Below, piece by piece: positions 37,187 to 47,600 of a DNA stretch of 64,000 nucleotides; within the stretch, counting starts at the first letter, position 1, and every line of letters starts with the position of its first letter. The notes beneath the pieces are model-generated. The model was not told where the DNA came from, ran no database searches, and saw nothing but the letters and a program-made list of their open reading frames with translations. This DNA comes from Sphingomonas sp. BK345. GTDB taxonomy: Bacteria; Pseudomonadota; Alphaproteobacteria; Sphingomonadales; Sphingomonadaceae. Position numbers and translations under genes: made by a program. The stretch lies in NCBI RefSeq assembly GCF_014193845.1, contig NZ_JACHZX010000003.1, forward strand, positions 248,001 through 312,000, in the 5' to 3' direction.

Positions 37187-37603
37187 TCAGTGGCCGACAG
37201 CCTCCCGGACCTTGTCGGCGGCCTTGGCGAGCAGGCCCTTCTCGGCCTCCTCGGCCTCTTCCTTGGTGCGGAACGCGGCGCCCTCGGGCTCGGCGGGCGG
37301 TGCATAGACCGAGAAGAGCTTGAGCTCGCCGCTGCCCTTGTTGATGATGTTGTGCTGCGCGCCCTTGGGCACGACGACGAGGTGGTTGGGACCCGCCTTG
37401 GTCGAGTGACCGTCGATCACCACCTGCGCGTCACCGGCGACGATGAAGGTGGTCTGGTCGGCAGGATGGGTCTCCATCCCGATCTCCTCGCCCGCCGGGA
37501 TGCTCATCAGCACGATCTGTACCTTGGCGTCTCGGTACACTTCCTTCTGCCAGAGCTCGTTCTTCGACGCGAGCTCGACCATGTCCTTGTTGAAGATCGT
37601 CAC
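37187..37603 (-). CDS. Cupin-domain protein
   Basis: Single cupin of 138 residues. The metal-binding motifs read EEIGMETHPADQTTFIVAGD and KGAQHNIINKG. A charged helical C-terminus (EEAEEAEKGLLAKAADKVRE) follows. Family members range from isomerases to storage proteins; the substrate is unknown. It is divergently placed from no clear partner and is followed by the convergent glutaredoxin. Confidence 0.82.
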   Translation of the reverse strand: MTIFNKDMVELASKNELWQKEVYRDAKVQIVLMSIPAGEEIGMETHPADQTTFIVAGDAQVVIDGHSTKAGPNHLVVVPKGAQHNIINKGSGELKLFSVYAPPAEPEGAAFRTKEEAEEAEKGLLAKAADKVREAVGH

Positions 37604-37668
37604 GGGATCATCCTTCCTTGAAGTCTCGTGAAGCCTGACGTTCGAGCCCGGCAGAGCGTTCCCGCGGC

Positions 37669-38547
37669 TCAGCCGCGCCGGCGTGCCCGTGTCGGCAGCA
37701 CCAGGTGCTCGATGAAGTTGCGGATCTCGGTCGCGCGGGTCGTCGGGTCGGTGACTTGCGAGTCGAGCCCGAGCCGCCAGGCGAGGTCGCGTCGCCCGGG
37801 TGCCGCGTGCAGCGCCTCGACCAGCTCAGCCTGCCCGGCGACGTCCGCCTCCTCGCGGGCCAGTCCGTGCTCGACGAGGTCGTCGGCCTGGCGGCGCAGT
37901 GCCGCGGCGACCTCGCCCAGGTCGATCTCCGGGTGGTATTGCACGCCCCAGAACACGCCGTCGCCGTGGTGGATCTCCGCGGCTTGGACCGCGGTCACGG
38001 CATTGCCGGCGAGCAGCGTGGCGCCCTCGGGTAGCTCGGCGACCTCGTCGGTGTGGATCGCGGGGGCGTCATAGGCGGGCGGTCGGCCATGCAGCAGCGG
38101 ATGGTGGCGCCCCGCCGTCGTCGGCGCGATGCGGCGCGCGAACCCGGCCTCGCGGCGCTCACCCATCGCGCGGACGCGACCGCCGGCCGCGACGACCGCG
38201 ACCTGCAACCCCGCGCACGAGCCGAACGAGGGCACGCCTGCGCCGAACACGTCGCGCATGAAGGCGATGATTCGGCGGCACTCGGGGCTGTCGTCGTAGA
38301 GGTGGAGCGGCGATCCGGTGAGGAAGACCGCGTCATATTCGGCGATCTCGGCGGTGCCGGGCGGCGTCGCGCCGTCGTCGGCGGGCGTGATCCGGATGAT
38401 CGTCGCGCCCGGCGCGATCGTCTCGAGCAGCGCGGCATAGGTCTCGCCCGAGCTGCGCCCGACGCTGTCCCGCCGATGCGCGCGTGCCTCCGGCGGCTCG
38501 CTCTCGGCGACGAGGAAAGACAAAGCGGCGAAGGATTGATCGGACAC
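37669..38547 (-). CDS. Class I glutamine amidotransferase-like protein
   Basis: Product of 292 residues from a GTG. The nucleophile is Cys111 in SFGSCAGLQ, and the His/Glu pair is in GVQYHPEIDLG. The first residues carry a small extension. Because the family includes GMP-synthase-like glutamine amidotransferases and gamma-glutamyl-polyamine hydrolases, the acceptor is uncertain. No synthetase subunit is adjacent. Confidence 0.8.
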   Translation of the reverse strand: MSDQSFAALSFLVAESEPPEARAHRRDSVGRSSGETYAALLETIAPGATIIRITPADDGATPPGTAEIAEYDAVFLTGSPLHLYDDSPECRRIIAFMRDVFGAGVPSFGSCAGLQVAVVAAGGRVRAMGERREAGFARRIAPTTAGRHHPLLHGRPPAYDAPAIHTDEVAELPEGATLLAGNAVTAVQAAEIHHGDGVFWGVQYHPEIDLGEVAAALRRQADDLVEHGLAREEADVAGQAELVEALHAAPGRRDLAWRLGLDSQVTDPTTRATEIRNFIEHLVLPTRARRRG

Positions 38548-38595
38548 GGTGCGCTGGAACGAGCCGGCGGGCGATCGGCTCCGCCCGTCGATAAC

Positions 38596-39627
38596 TTAGC
38601 GCGAGCGCCCGGTCAGCGCGGCGACGATCTCGCTCTCCGAGGCGACATGATCCTCGATGACGCAGCGGAAGCCCAGCCCGGGCATCCCGTGGTCACTCGG
38701 CACCCTCGCCTGGGCGACGGTAAGTCCGTCGAGTGCGCGGGTGAGCCGCTCGGCGCCTACGACGACATGCGGGTGCGGTTCGAGATGGCGGTAGCCGCCG
38801 GTGGTCGCGACGACACGCCCCTCGGGATCGACGATCGAGATGGTCGCGCGCGCGGCGCGGTTCATCACGCCGATCAGCTCGGCCACCTGCCCCTCGAAGT
38901 CGAACTCGAGATAGCATATCCCGACGATCACGCCCTCGCACTCCACGGGTGCGACGTAGATCAGCACCTTGCGATCGTTCGACCAGGGATTGACCCAGAC
39001 CTCGTCGGTGACCCAGCCCGCGGTCGCGCCGCCCGACAACACCCGGCGGAACTGCGCGAAGTCGGCGAAATGGACGTCGCGGACCGCCATATTCTCGTGC
39101 GCGCAGACCCGCACCTTGCCCTCGGCGTCGACCAGGAAGGCATTCAGGAAATACGGCGAATAGCCGAGCAGTGCGCGCAGCCGCTCAAGCGCCCGTGCCT
39201 CGGCGCGGGGATCTTTGTCGAGCAGCAGGCTCTCGCGGATGGCATGGTCCGAGGCGAGGAATCGCACGTCGACCGAGCGGTCGTGCAGCATCCGCGCCAG
39301 CGCGTCGGCGATCGACTGCGCCAGTTCGCCGAGCCGTCCGCCCTCGAGCTCGCTGACCAGCTCCGCCGCGATCTCGCTGCCCTGACGCAGCCGGCCGAGC
39401 AGTTCCTCACGGAAGGCGTGCGACGAGCTGCTCGCCTGCGCCGCGAGCGACTTCACCTCCTGCGCGACGACGCCGAAGCCGCGGCCCGCCTCGCCCGCGC
39501 GCGCCGCCTCGATCGCGGCGTTGAGCGCGAGCAGCTTGGTCTGCGCCGCGATCGCCTCGGAGCGGTCGGCGTGCGCGCGAACCTCGGTGCTGAGCGATCC
39601 TAACAGCGAACGGATGCGACGCGGCAT
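38596..39627 (-). CDS. Soluble chemoreceptor-tip protein with C-terminal Cache-like sensor
   Basis: Protein of 343 residues from [20 protein letters not shown]. The N-terminus (about 1-65) is a shortened receptor signalling hairpin with [20 protein letters not shown] and [10 protein letters not shown]. The rest is a PDC/Cache-like sensor (about 95-320) with [41 protein letters not shown] and [14 protein letters not shown]. There is no membrane segment, so it is cytoplasmic, and the order tip-then-sensor is the reverse of a normal receptor. The ATG at 39627 is preceded by a weak GGGA. It could couple to the adjacent chemosensory array. Confidence 0.78.
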   Translation of the reverse strand: MPRRIRSLLGSLSTEVRAHADRSEAIAAQTKLLALNAAIEAARAGEAGRGFGVVAQEVKSLAAQASSSSHAFREELLGRLRQGSEIAAELVSELEGGRLGELAQSIADALARMLHDRSVDVRFLASDHAIRESLLLDKDPRAEARALERLRALLGYSPYFLNAFLVDAEGKVRVCAHENMAVRDVHFADFAQFRRVLSGGATAGWVTDEVWVNPWSNDRKVLIYVAPVECEGVIVGICYLEFDFEGQVAELIGVMNRAARATISIVDPEGRVVATTGGYRHLEPHPHVVVGAERLTRALDGLTVAQARVPSDHGMPGLGFRCVIEDHVASESEIVAALTGRSR

Positions 39628-39795
39628 GGTTATTCCCAGGTGGAGCGAGCGGTATAGGCGAAGAGCGTGAACTCGGGGTAACTCACCTGTGTCAAGCGCC
39701 ACGGCCGCTGGCAACGCCGCCTTGGGCGCTTCGTCAGATCGTCTCAGGCGCAGCGCCCACGTGCTACTTGCGCAGCATTGATCATACTTAATTAG

Positions 39796-39818
39796 TATAA
39801 TGTGAGAGAACGTTCACA
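39796..39818 (+). promoter_or_regulatory. TATAAT box with overlapping palindromic operator ahead of TonB receptor 1
   Basis: TATAAT (39796-39801) is a perfect -10 match in an AT-rich stretch. Immediately downstream is TGTGA-n8-TCACA (39801-39818) with a perfect inner GAACGTTC palindrome. The operator would cover the start of transcription and repress it, as LacI-type regulators do. A convincing -35 was not found. The 300-base space 39628-39928 contains nothing else recognisable. Confidence 0.45.
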
Positions 39819-39928
39819 TCATAGCTGTTCTCGCAGCGCTTTGCTGCTTGACAGTGCGAGGACTTCCACAGATTAAATCAATTTGATTGACGTATCGCCG
39901 AAGAGCGCGTCCGCTAAGGAGGGGATTT

Positions 39929-42900
39929 ATGAAGGGGCTCAATGGGTTGAACGCGAGCCGCGCGAAGCTGCTCGCCGCCGTGTCGCTGGTCGGGCTGCTC
40001 GGTCTACCGCTGGACGCACTGGCGCAGACCGGCGCCGGCACCGCTACCGGGGACGCGGCGACGACCGATCCCGACCGCGTCGCGGCGCCTGACCAGGCCG
40101 GCGAGGAGCCCGCCGACATCGTCGTCACCGGCATCCGCGCCTCGCAGGCGCGCGCGATCGAGGTGAAGCGCAACGCCGACAGCGTGGTCGAGGCGATCAG
40201 CGCGCAGGACATCGGCAAGCTGCCCGATGTCACCATCTCCGACTCGCTCCAGCGCATCCCGGGCGTGCAGATCCGCCGCGACGCGGGTGAGGGCGCCGCG
40301 GTCAACATCCGCGGCCTGCCGCAGGTGACCACCCTGCTCAACGGCGAGCAGTTTCTCGGCGCCAACTCGGTGACCACGGTACAGCCGAACTTCACCGACA
40401 TCCCGTCGCAGCTCTTCTCGGGCGCGACCGTGTTCAAGTCGCCGACCGCCTCGCTCCAGCAGGCCGGCCTCACCGGCACGATCGACCTGCTGACGCGGCG
40501 TCCGTTCGACCTCAAGCAGGGCCTGACCTTCTCAGCCGCAGGCGAGGGTCAGTATGGCGACAAGACCGAGAAGTGGAACCCGTCGTTCAACGGGCTGGTC
40601 GCCTATCACGGTGACCGCGTCGGGCTGCTGGTGTCGGCGTCGTACAGCGACCTGACGCTCGCGAACAGCTTCCGCGGCGTGCAGGATTATGGCGTATCAC
40701 TGCGCAACGAGTCGGGCAGTGCCACCAATCAGGGCGACTTCGCGGTCGGCAACAACGGCGTCAGCCGTGGCACGCCGGTGCGCGACGCGAGCGGCAACAT
40801 CACCGGCTATGACGTCAACGGTGACGGCGACGCCAACGACGCCTTCATCACGCCGCAGTCGCACACCGCGTGGAACCGCATCACCGATCGCCAGCGCTTC
40901 GGCGCCAACGCGTCCTTCCAGTTCGAGATCAACGACGCGCTGCGGCTGACCGCCGACGGCTTCTACACGCGCCAGACGCAGTACGATCGCACCGCCGGCT
41001 TCCAATTCCAGAACATCGACTGGTTGTCGTCGCCCTTCTCGCCGACCAAGTCGCGCGACACCGGCGCGACCTCGGGCGGCTACAACGTCAACACGGTTCA
41101 GCAATATACCTACTCGCTGCCGAGCTTCGACAGCTACTCGGAGACCTTCCGCACCAAGAGCGAGTCGCAGAATTACAACGTGCAGCTCGATTGGAAGCCG
41201 AGCGATACGTTCAAGGCGACCGTGCGCGGCATCTACGGCAAGGCCAACCGGGACCGCGACCAGTCGTACACGCAGTTCAGCCTGACCAACGGCCGCCAGT
41301 GGGGCTATCAGGCCGACGGATCGAAGCGCACCGAGGGCGTCGCCAACGGCGGCCTCGGCAATTATCCCGCCTCGGTCGGCGGCGACCGCACCTTCAACCC
41401 GACCGGCTATCAGGTCTACAGCGACACCGCGACGGTCGATTATTCCAGCGGGGCGCCGGTATTCGGCTTCTCGCCCGGCTTCCTCGCCCAGGCGGGTGAC
41501 GCTTCGCGCTACGGCCTGAAGACGGTCTCGTCAGAAGGCAACGTCTACCAGAAGGGTGACATCTGGGCGCTGCGCGCCGATGCCGAGTGGCAGGCGAACG
41601 ACCAGCTGAAGGTCGCGTTCGGCGGACGCTATGGCGAGCGCAGCGTCAACCAGTTCACCTTCGATCGGGTCTCGCCGATCTATGCCGGCAACACCGACAA
41701 TCCGGCGAACCCGGCGGCGGGCTGCCTGGTCAAGTGGAAGGCGTTCGACGTCAACCTCGATGACAAATCGTGCCCGGTCTATGACGCGCAGGGTCGCGGC
41801 TACACCGCGGGGCTGACGCGACAGGCGACCGATCCGATCTTCGCCGGGCAGATCAAGCAGTACCAGCTGCCGGCGGCGGGCGCGCCGACGCTCTGGGCGC
41901 TCGATCCCAAGGCGATGGACGATAGCGAGTCCTGGCAGAACAAATTCTATCCGGGCAGCCAGAACCTCATCAACCCGGCGCTGTCGTTCGACGTGCGCAC
42001 GCGCCAGATTTCCGGCTATGCGCAGGTGTCGGGCGAGGGCGAGCTGCTCGGCATGCCGTTCCGCGCCAACGGCGGCCTGCAAGTGGTGAGCACGCGTCTC
42101 AACGTTCGGCAGAACATCGTCGGCGCGCCGCAGCCGTACGGGGTGTCGGGGGTCGACGCCGGCGACGTGCGCACCGAGCGCCAGTTCACCGATTTCCTGC
42201 CGTCGATCAACGTCGCCTTCGACGTCACGGACAAGCTGCGCGCCCGCGCGGCCTTCTCGAAGACGATGACGCTCCTCGACTTCCAGCAATGGGGTGGTGG
42301 CCTCAACGTCAATTACGCGATCAACACCGCCACCAACCTGTTCGAGGCGCGCACCGCCGACTCGCTCGGCAATCCGAACCTCAACCCGTGGCGCGCCACC
42401 AACGTCGAGGGCAGCCTCGAATATTACACGGGCCGGTCGAGCCTGATCGCGGCGGGCGCTTTCTACATTGCGGTCGACAGCTTCATCGATCGCACCACCG
42501 AGCTGCGCAGCGACATTCCCGACAATGACGGCGTGATCCGCCGCCAGGTCGTCACCAACACCTTCCGCCAGGGTGAGGGTGGGACGCTCAAGGGTGTCGA
42601 GCTCTCGGCGCGCCAGTCGCTCGCCGACTACGGCGTCAACGGGCTGTTCGGCGGCTTCGGCGTCGACGCCAACTACACGCTGTCGCTGGGCGACGCAGGT
42701 CTGGTCGACCTGGCCGGCAACAACCAGCCGTTCCAGGACAATTCGAAGCATCAGATCAACGCCGCGCTGTGGTTCGAGAAGTACGGGTTGCAGGCGCGCG
42801 TTGCCTACAACTACCGCTCGAAGCGACTGGTGTCGTCCAACTATGGCGGCATCGACGGCCTCGCCCAGTATCAGCAGCCGACCAATTATCTCGACGCCTC

Positions 42901-43057
42901 GATCTCCTATGACGTGACGCCGTTCCTTACCCTCTACGGCCAGGCCTCCAACCTGACCGCGGAGACCGAGCGTTACTATCTCACCTGGCCCGATCAGGTG
43001 CTGTACGAGAACATCTACGAGCGGCGCTTCATCGCCGGCGCGCGCGTCCGCTTCTGA
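39929..43057 (+). CDS. TonB-dependent receptor, glycan locus 1
   Basis: Outer-membrane importer of 1042 residues from MKGLNGLNASRAKLLAAVSL with signal peptide (cleaved near ALAQ) and a strong aaggagggga. The TonB-box-like region DIVVTGIRASQARAIEVK and plug IGKLPDVTISDSLQRIPGV are followed by a 22-stranded barrel ending GARVRF. Such receptors in Sphingomonadales and Caulobacterales import oligosaccharides using TonB and the proton motive force. The adjacent halogenase-like and GH genes point to a glycan substrate. A hairpin follows the stop. Confidence 0.92.
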   Translation: MKGLNGLNASRAKLLAAVSLVGLLGLPLDALAQTGAGTATGDAATTDPDRVAAPDQAGEEPADIVVTGIRASQARAIEVKRNADSVVEAISAQDIGKLPDVTISDSLQRIPGVQIRRDAGEGAAVNIRGLPQVTTLLNGEQFLGANSVTTVQPNFTDIPSQLFSGATVFKSPTASLQQAGLTGTIDLLTRRPFDLKQGLTFSAAGEGQYGDKTEKWNPSFNGLVAYHGDRVGLLVSASYSDLTLANSFRGVQDYGVSLRNESGSATNQGDFAVGNNGVSRGTPVRDASGNITGYDVNGDGDANDAFITPQSHTAWNRITDRQRFGANASFQFEINDALRLTADGFYTRQTQYDRTAGFQFQNIDWLSSPFSPTKSRDTGATSGGYNVNTVQQYTYSLPSFDSYSETFRTKSESQNYNVQLDWKPSDTFKATVRGIYGKANRDRDQSYTQFSLTNGRQWGYQADGSKRTEGVANGGLGNYPASVGGDRTFNPTGYQVYSDTATVDYSSGAPVFGFSPGFLAQAGDASRYGLKTVSSEGNVYQKGDIWALRADAEWQANDQLKVAFGGRYGERSVNQFTFDRVSPIYAGNTDNPANPAAGCLVKWKAFDVNLDDKSCPVYDAQGRGYTAGLTRQATDPIFAGQIKQYQLPAAGAPTLWALDPKAMDDSESWQNKFYPGSQNLINPALSFDVRTRQISGYAQVSGEGELLGMPFRANGGLQVVSTRLNVRQNIVGAPQPYGVSGVDAGDVRTERQFTDFLPSINVAFDVTDKLRARAAFSKTMTLLDFQQWGGGLNVNYAINTATNLFEARTADSLGNPNLNPWRATNVEGSLEYYTGRSSLIAAGAFYIAVDSFIDRTTELRSDIPDNDGVIRRQVVTNTFRQGEGGTLKGVELSARQSLADYGVNGLFGGFGVDANYTLSLGDAGLVDLAGNNQPFQDNSKHQINAALWFEKYGLQARVAYNYRSKRLVSSNYGGIDGLAQYQQPTNYLDASISYDVTPFLTLYGQASNLTAETERYYLTWPDQVLYENIYERRFIAGARVRF

Positions 43058-43067
43058 TCGCCCTGGT

Positions 43068-43097
43068 CACCGCTCCCGCCCTCGGGCAGGAGCGGTG
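43068..43097 (+). terminator. Intercistronic hairpin after TonB receptor 1
   Basis: CACCGCTCC (43068-43076) pairs with GGAGCGGTG (43089-43097), with a further GCCC/GGGC pairing inside after one mismatch. It lies between the receptor and the halogenase-like gene. Without a T-run it may work as a partial terminator or RNA-stability element. A similar hairpin follows receptor 2. Confidence 0.5.
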
Positions 43098-43114
43098 GGG
43101 GGGAGGGACGCATC

Positions 43115-44623
43115 ATGACGCAGGCACCGATCCGCTCGATCACGATCGTCGGCGGCGGCACCGCCGGCTGGATGGCGGCGACCTGGCTGGCGCGCCGCTT
43201 CGCGCATCTCGGGCTCGCCATCACCGTCGTCGAGAGCGCCGCGATCGGCACGGTCGGCGTCGGCGAGGCGACCGTGCCCGCGATCCGCGACTTCCTCGCC
43301 GCGGTCGAGCTCGGCGAGGCCGACGTGCTGCGCGAGACCGAGGGAACGATCAAATACGGCATCCGCTTCCGCGACTGGCAGCGCGACGGCCACGACTTCT
43401 TCCACCCTTTCGGCCTCTACGGCGTGGCGGCGCGCGGCGTCGCCTTCCACCATTACTGGCTCAAGCTGCGGCGAGCGGGAGACCCCACGCCGCTCGGTGC
43501 CTATTGCGTCGCAACTCAGCTCGCGGAGCGCGGCCTGTTCCTGCCACCCGCGGATCGTCCCGCGAACGACCTGGGCGTCTTCAACTTCGCGCTTCACTTC
43601 GACGCGTCCAAGTTCGCCGCGCTACTCAAGCGTCTCGCGCTCGCCAACCGTGTGCGCCACGTCGAGGGACGGATCACCGAGGTGGTGCGCGACAGCGAGC
43701 GCGGTACCGTCAACGCGGTGCGGCTGGAGGACGGCACGCGAGTCGCGGGTGACCTCTGGATCGATTGTTCGGGGTTCCGCAGCCTGCTGCTCGGCGAGGC
43801 GATGGGCGTGCCCTACGTCGACTGGCGCCGCTGGCTGCCGTGCGACCGCGCGGTGGCGATCCCGTGTCGCGCCTCGGGACCGCATCGCCCGCTCACCACG
43901 GCGACGGCGCGCCCGGCGGGGTGGCAGTGGCATATCCCGCTGCGCCACCGCACCGGCAACGGCTATGTCTACTGCTCCGATTTCACGGGCGACGACGAGG
44001 CCGAGGCGCTGCTGCGCGACAGCCTTGAGGGCGAGCCGCTCGCCCCCGCCAACCGGCTGCGCTTCACCGCGGGGCATCGCGCGCGTTCCTGGGAGAAGAA
44101 CGTCGTTGGGCTGGGGCTCGCCTCGGGCTTCCTCGAACCGCTCGAGTCGACCAGTATCTCGCTGATCCAGTCGGGGCTCGACCGGCTCGCGCCGCTCTTC
44201 CCCGACCAGGGCTTCGACCCACGCCTGGCGGCGACCTACAACCGCCAGTCAGTGCTGGAGTTCGAGCGGATCCGCGACTTCCTGCTGCTCCACTATCTCC
44301 CCAACCGGCGCGAGGGCGAGCCCTTCTGGGACGCGATCCGCGCGGTGCCGCCGACCGAGGGGCTTCAGGCCAAGCTCGACGCGTGGCGCGCCGCGGGCGA
44401 GTTCGTGCGGCGCGAGTGGGACACGTTCCAGGACCCGAGCTGGCTCAGCCTCTACGCCGGCTTCGACGACCTGCCCGCGCGCCCGTCGCCGATGGCGGAC
44501 CAATATGACGTCGCGACGCTCACCGACAGCCTGACGCGGATGCGCGAGGCGATCGAAGGCACGCTGCGGCTGGCCGAGCCGCACCAGGATTTCCTCCGCC
44601 GCGTCGCGGGCGGGGGGCAGTGA
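43115..44623 (+). CDS. Tryptophan-halogenase-family flavoprotein
   Basis: FAD-dependent protein of 502 residues. The Rossmann motif is VGGGTAGWMAATWLA. The catalytic Lys of the family is K80 in TEGTIKYGIRF, and the WxWxIP halogenase motif is present at about residues 270-275 (WQWHIP). GFLEPLESTSISLI matches the conserved glutamate stretch. Many homologues are encoded beside TonB receptors and glycoside hydrolases in alphaproteobacteria and xanthomonads; their substrate there is unknown. No flavin reductase is nearby, so an external FADH2 source would be needed. Confidence 0.88.
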   Translation: MTQAPIRSITIVGGGTAGWMAATWLARRFAHLGLAITVVESAAIGTVGVGEATVPAIRDFLAAVELGEADVLRETEGTIKYGIRFRDWQRDGHDFFHPFGLYGVAARGVAFHHYWLKLRRAGDPTPLGAYCVATQLAERGLFLPPADRPANDLGVFNFALHFDASKFAALLKRLALANRVRHVEGRITEVVRDSERGTVNAVRLEDGTRVAGDLWIDCSGFRSLLLGEAMGVPYVDWRRWLPCDRAVAIPCRASGPHRPLTTATARPAGWQWHIPLRHRTGNGYVYCSDFTGDDEAEALLRDSLEGEPLAPANRLRFTAGHRARSWEKNVVGLGLASGFLEPLESTSISLIQSGLDRLAPLFPDQGFDPRLAATYNRQSVLEFERIRDFLLLHYLPNRREGEPFWDAIRAVPPTEGLQAKLDAWRAAGEFVRREWDTFQDPSWLSLYAGFDDLPARPSPMADQYDVATLTDSLTRMREAIEGTLRLAEPHQDFLRRVAGGGQ

Positions 44624-44657
44624 CAGCGCGCCGCGGCGCGAACCGGGAAGAGAGACG

Positions 44658-47600
44658 ATGGGGTCGAACATGAGGCGGGCTGCGTGGCTGCTGGCGGGGA
44701 CCGGGCTGGCGCTGGGCGCGACGATGGCGGCGCGCGCCGACGTGCCGGGCAGCGGAGGGCCGTACAACGTGCGCAGCCTGGCCGGCGGGATCGGGATCGA
44801 GCGCCCGCTCGCACGCGCCGACGCGCTGATCGCGGCGGGCGCGCCGTACACGCTGAGCGCCTGGGTCCGCCCTGACTCGGTGCAGGACGGCGCGGTCACG
44901 CTGATCGCGCTCGGCGCCGCGCCGACGCAGCGTGCGCTGCTGCTGGACGGCGGCCGTCTGATGCTGCGCGACGGCGCGGCGACGGTCCGCGGGCCGGCGC
45001 TGAGCCCGGGCAAATGGGTCCATGTCGCGGCGGTGTCCGACGGCGCGCGCGCGACGCTCTACGTCGACGGGCGCCGCGTCGGCGGTGGCGCGGCGCGCGC
45101 GACCGCGGTGACGCCCGTGATCGGCATCGCGCCGCCCGGCGCGACCCATTACGGCGGCCAGCTCGTCGGCGCGACGGCGGAAAGCGGCGCGACCGACGCG
45201 CGCGCGCTCGCCGCCGCGGCGCGCGCCCGCCCGGACCTCGACTCGGTGCAGATGACCGAGATCGGCGTCGGCTGGCCGTTCCAGAAGAGCGCCAATATCG
45301 GGCTCACCGTCCAGCAGGACGCCTGGACGCTCCCCAGGTCGCGCGCCGACGCGACAACTAAGCCGGTCGCCAAGCCCGTGTCGCAGCGGCCCGTGATGCA
45401 GCCGACCGCGCCGGGCCATTGGCAGCTCAACGGCTGGCAGCTCGCGGCCGCCCCGGAGATCAAGGGCGACGGCGCGGCGCTGTCGCGACCCGGCGCCGCC
45501 GCGGGTGGCGCGTGGCGCGCCGCGACCGTGCCCGGCACGGTGCTTCAGACGCTGGTCGATCGCGGCGTCTACCCGGACCCCTATTACGGCCTCAACAACC
45601 TCCAGATCCCCGAGCGGCTTGCCAAGCAGGACTATTGGTACCGCACGCGCTTCACCGTCCCGCCCGACGCGGCGGGCAAGAGGCTGACGCTCGTCTTCGG
45701 CGGGATCAACTACGCCTCCGAGGTGTGGGCGAACGGCGAGCGGCTCGGCACCACGCGCGGCGCGTTCATCCGCGGCCAGTTCGCCTACACGCCCGTGGCG
45801 GGCGAGAATGTCGTGGCGGTGCGCGTCTCGCCGCCGCCGCACCCCGGCATCCCGCACGAGCAATCGGTCGCCGCGGGCGTCGGCGAGAACGGCGGCCAGC
45901 TCGCGATCGACGGCCCCACCTTCGTCGCGACCGAGGGGTGGGACTGGATCCCCGGCATCCGCGACCGCAACACCGGCATCTGGCGCCCGGTCGAGCTGGT
46001 CGCGACCGGCGCGGTCAAGATCGGCGACCCGCACGTCGTCACTGACCTGCCGCTGCCGCGCACCGACAGCGCGGATGTCTACGTCACCGTGCCGCTCGAC
46101 AATGCCGGCGCCGCCGCGCCGGTGACCGTGCGCGTCGCCTTCGGCGGCGTCACTGTCGAGCGGCAGGTGACCGTCGCGCCGGGGCACAGCGAGGTCGCCT
46201 TCACCCCGCGCGACTTCCCGCAGCTGCGCGTCGCCAACCCGCAGCTGTGGTGGCCCAACGGCTATGGCGAACCGCACCTCTACGACGTCACCTATCAGGT
46301 GAGTGACGCCGCGGGCGTGTCCGACCTGCGCAAGGGCCGCTTCGGCATCCGCGAGGTGAGCTACGATCTGTCGCTGTTCGATCCCGCCGGGGCGCTCCGC
46401 CGCGTCAACGTCCAGACCACCGACGGCGCGCTTGCGGGCACCAAGCTGATCGACGTGCGTCACGCCGCGATCAAGGAGTCGCCGCGCGGCTGGGCCGAGT
46501 CGCTCACTCCCGCCGGTGCGACCTCCAAGGCGGTGACGCCGATCACCGAGACGTTGCCCGAGCCGCACCTCACGCTGCGCGTCAATGGCGTGCGCATCGC
46601 CGCGCGCGGCGGCAACTGGGGGATGGACGACGCGATGAAGCGCGTGAGCTACGACTGGCTCAAGCCCTTCTTCCGGCTCCAGCGCGAGGCGCACATGAAC
46701 GTCATTCGCAACTGGATGGGCAATAATGACGAGGAGGAGTTCTTCGATCTCGCCGACGAGAACGGCATGATGGTGCTCAACGATTTCTGGCAGTCGACGC
46801 AGAACTTCCAGGTGGAGCCCGACGATCCCTCGCTGTTCCTCGCCAACGCGCGCGACACGATCGCGCGCTATCGCAACCACCCCTCCATCGTGCTGTGGTT
46901 CGGCCGCAACGAGGGCGTGCCCTATCCGACGCTGAACGAGGGCCTCGACGAGGCGGTGTTCGAGCTGGACGGGACGCGCTGGTTCACCGGCAGCTCGAAC
47001 GTGGTCAACCTGCAGGGCTCGGGGCCGTACAATTACCGCCCGCCGGTCGGCTATTTCACCGATCTCGCCACCGGCTTCTCGGTCGAGACCGGGACGCCCT
47101 CGCTGTCCACCGCCGAGTCGATCGCCAGCTACGTGCCCGCCGCCGACCGCTGGCCACTCGGCGACGTGCTGGCCTATCACGACTGGCATGTCAGCGGGAA
47201 CGGCGACACCAAGACGTTCACCGCGACGCTGGAGCGGATGTTCGGGGCGGGCACCAGCTTCGCCGATTTCGAGCGCAAGGCGCAGATGATGAACCTCGAG
47301 ACGCACAAGGCGATGTACGAGGGCTTCCTCGGCCATCTCTGGACCAAGAATTCGGGGCGCCTGCTGTGGATGACCCATCCCGCCTGGCCGTCGAACGCGT
47401 GGCAGATCTACTCCTGGGACTATGACACGCACGCGGCCTATTACGGCGCGAAGAAGGCGACCGAGCCGCTCCACGTCCAGCTCAACCTGCCCGGCAACGA
47501 CCTGGTGGTGCTCAACACCACCCAGGCCGCCGCGCCGGGGCTGACCGCGCGCGTGCGCGTGCTCGGGCTCGACAATCGCGAGCTGTTCGCGCGCGAGGAT

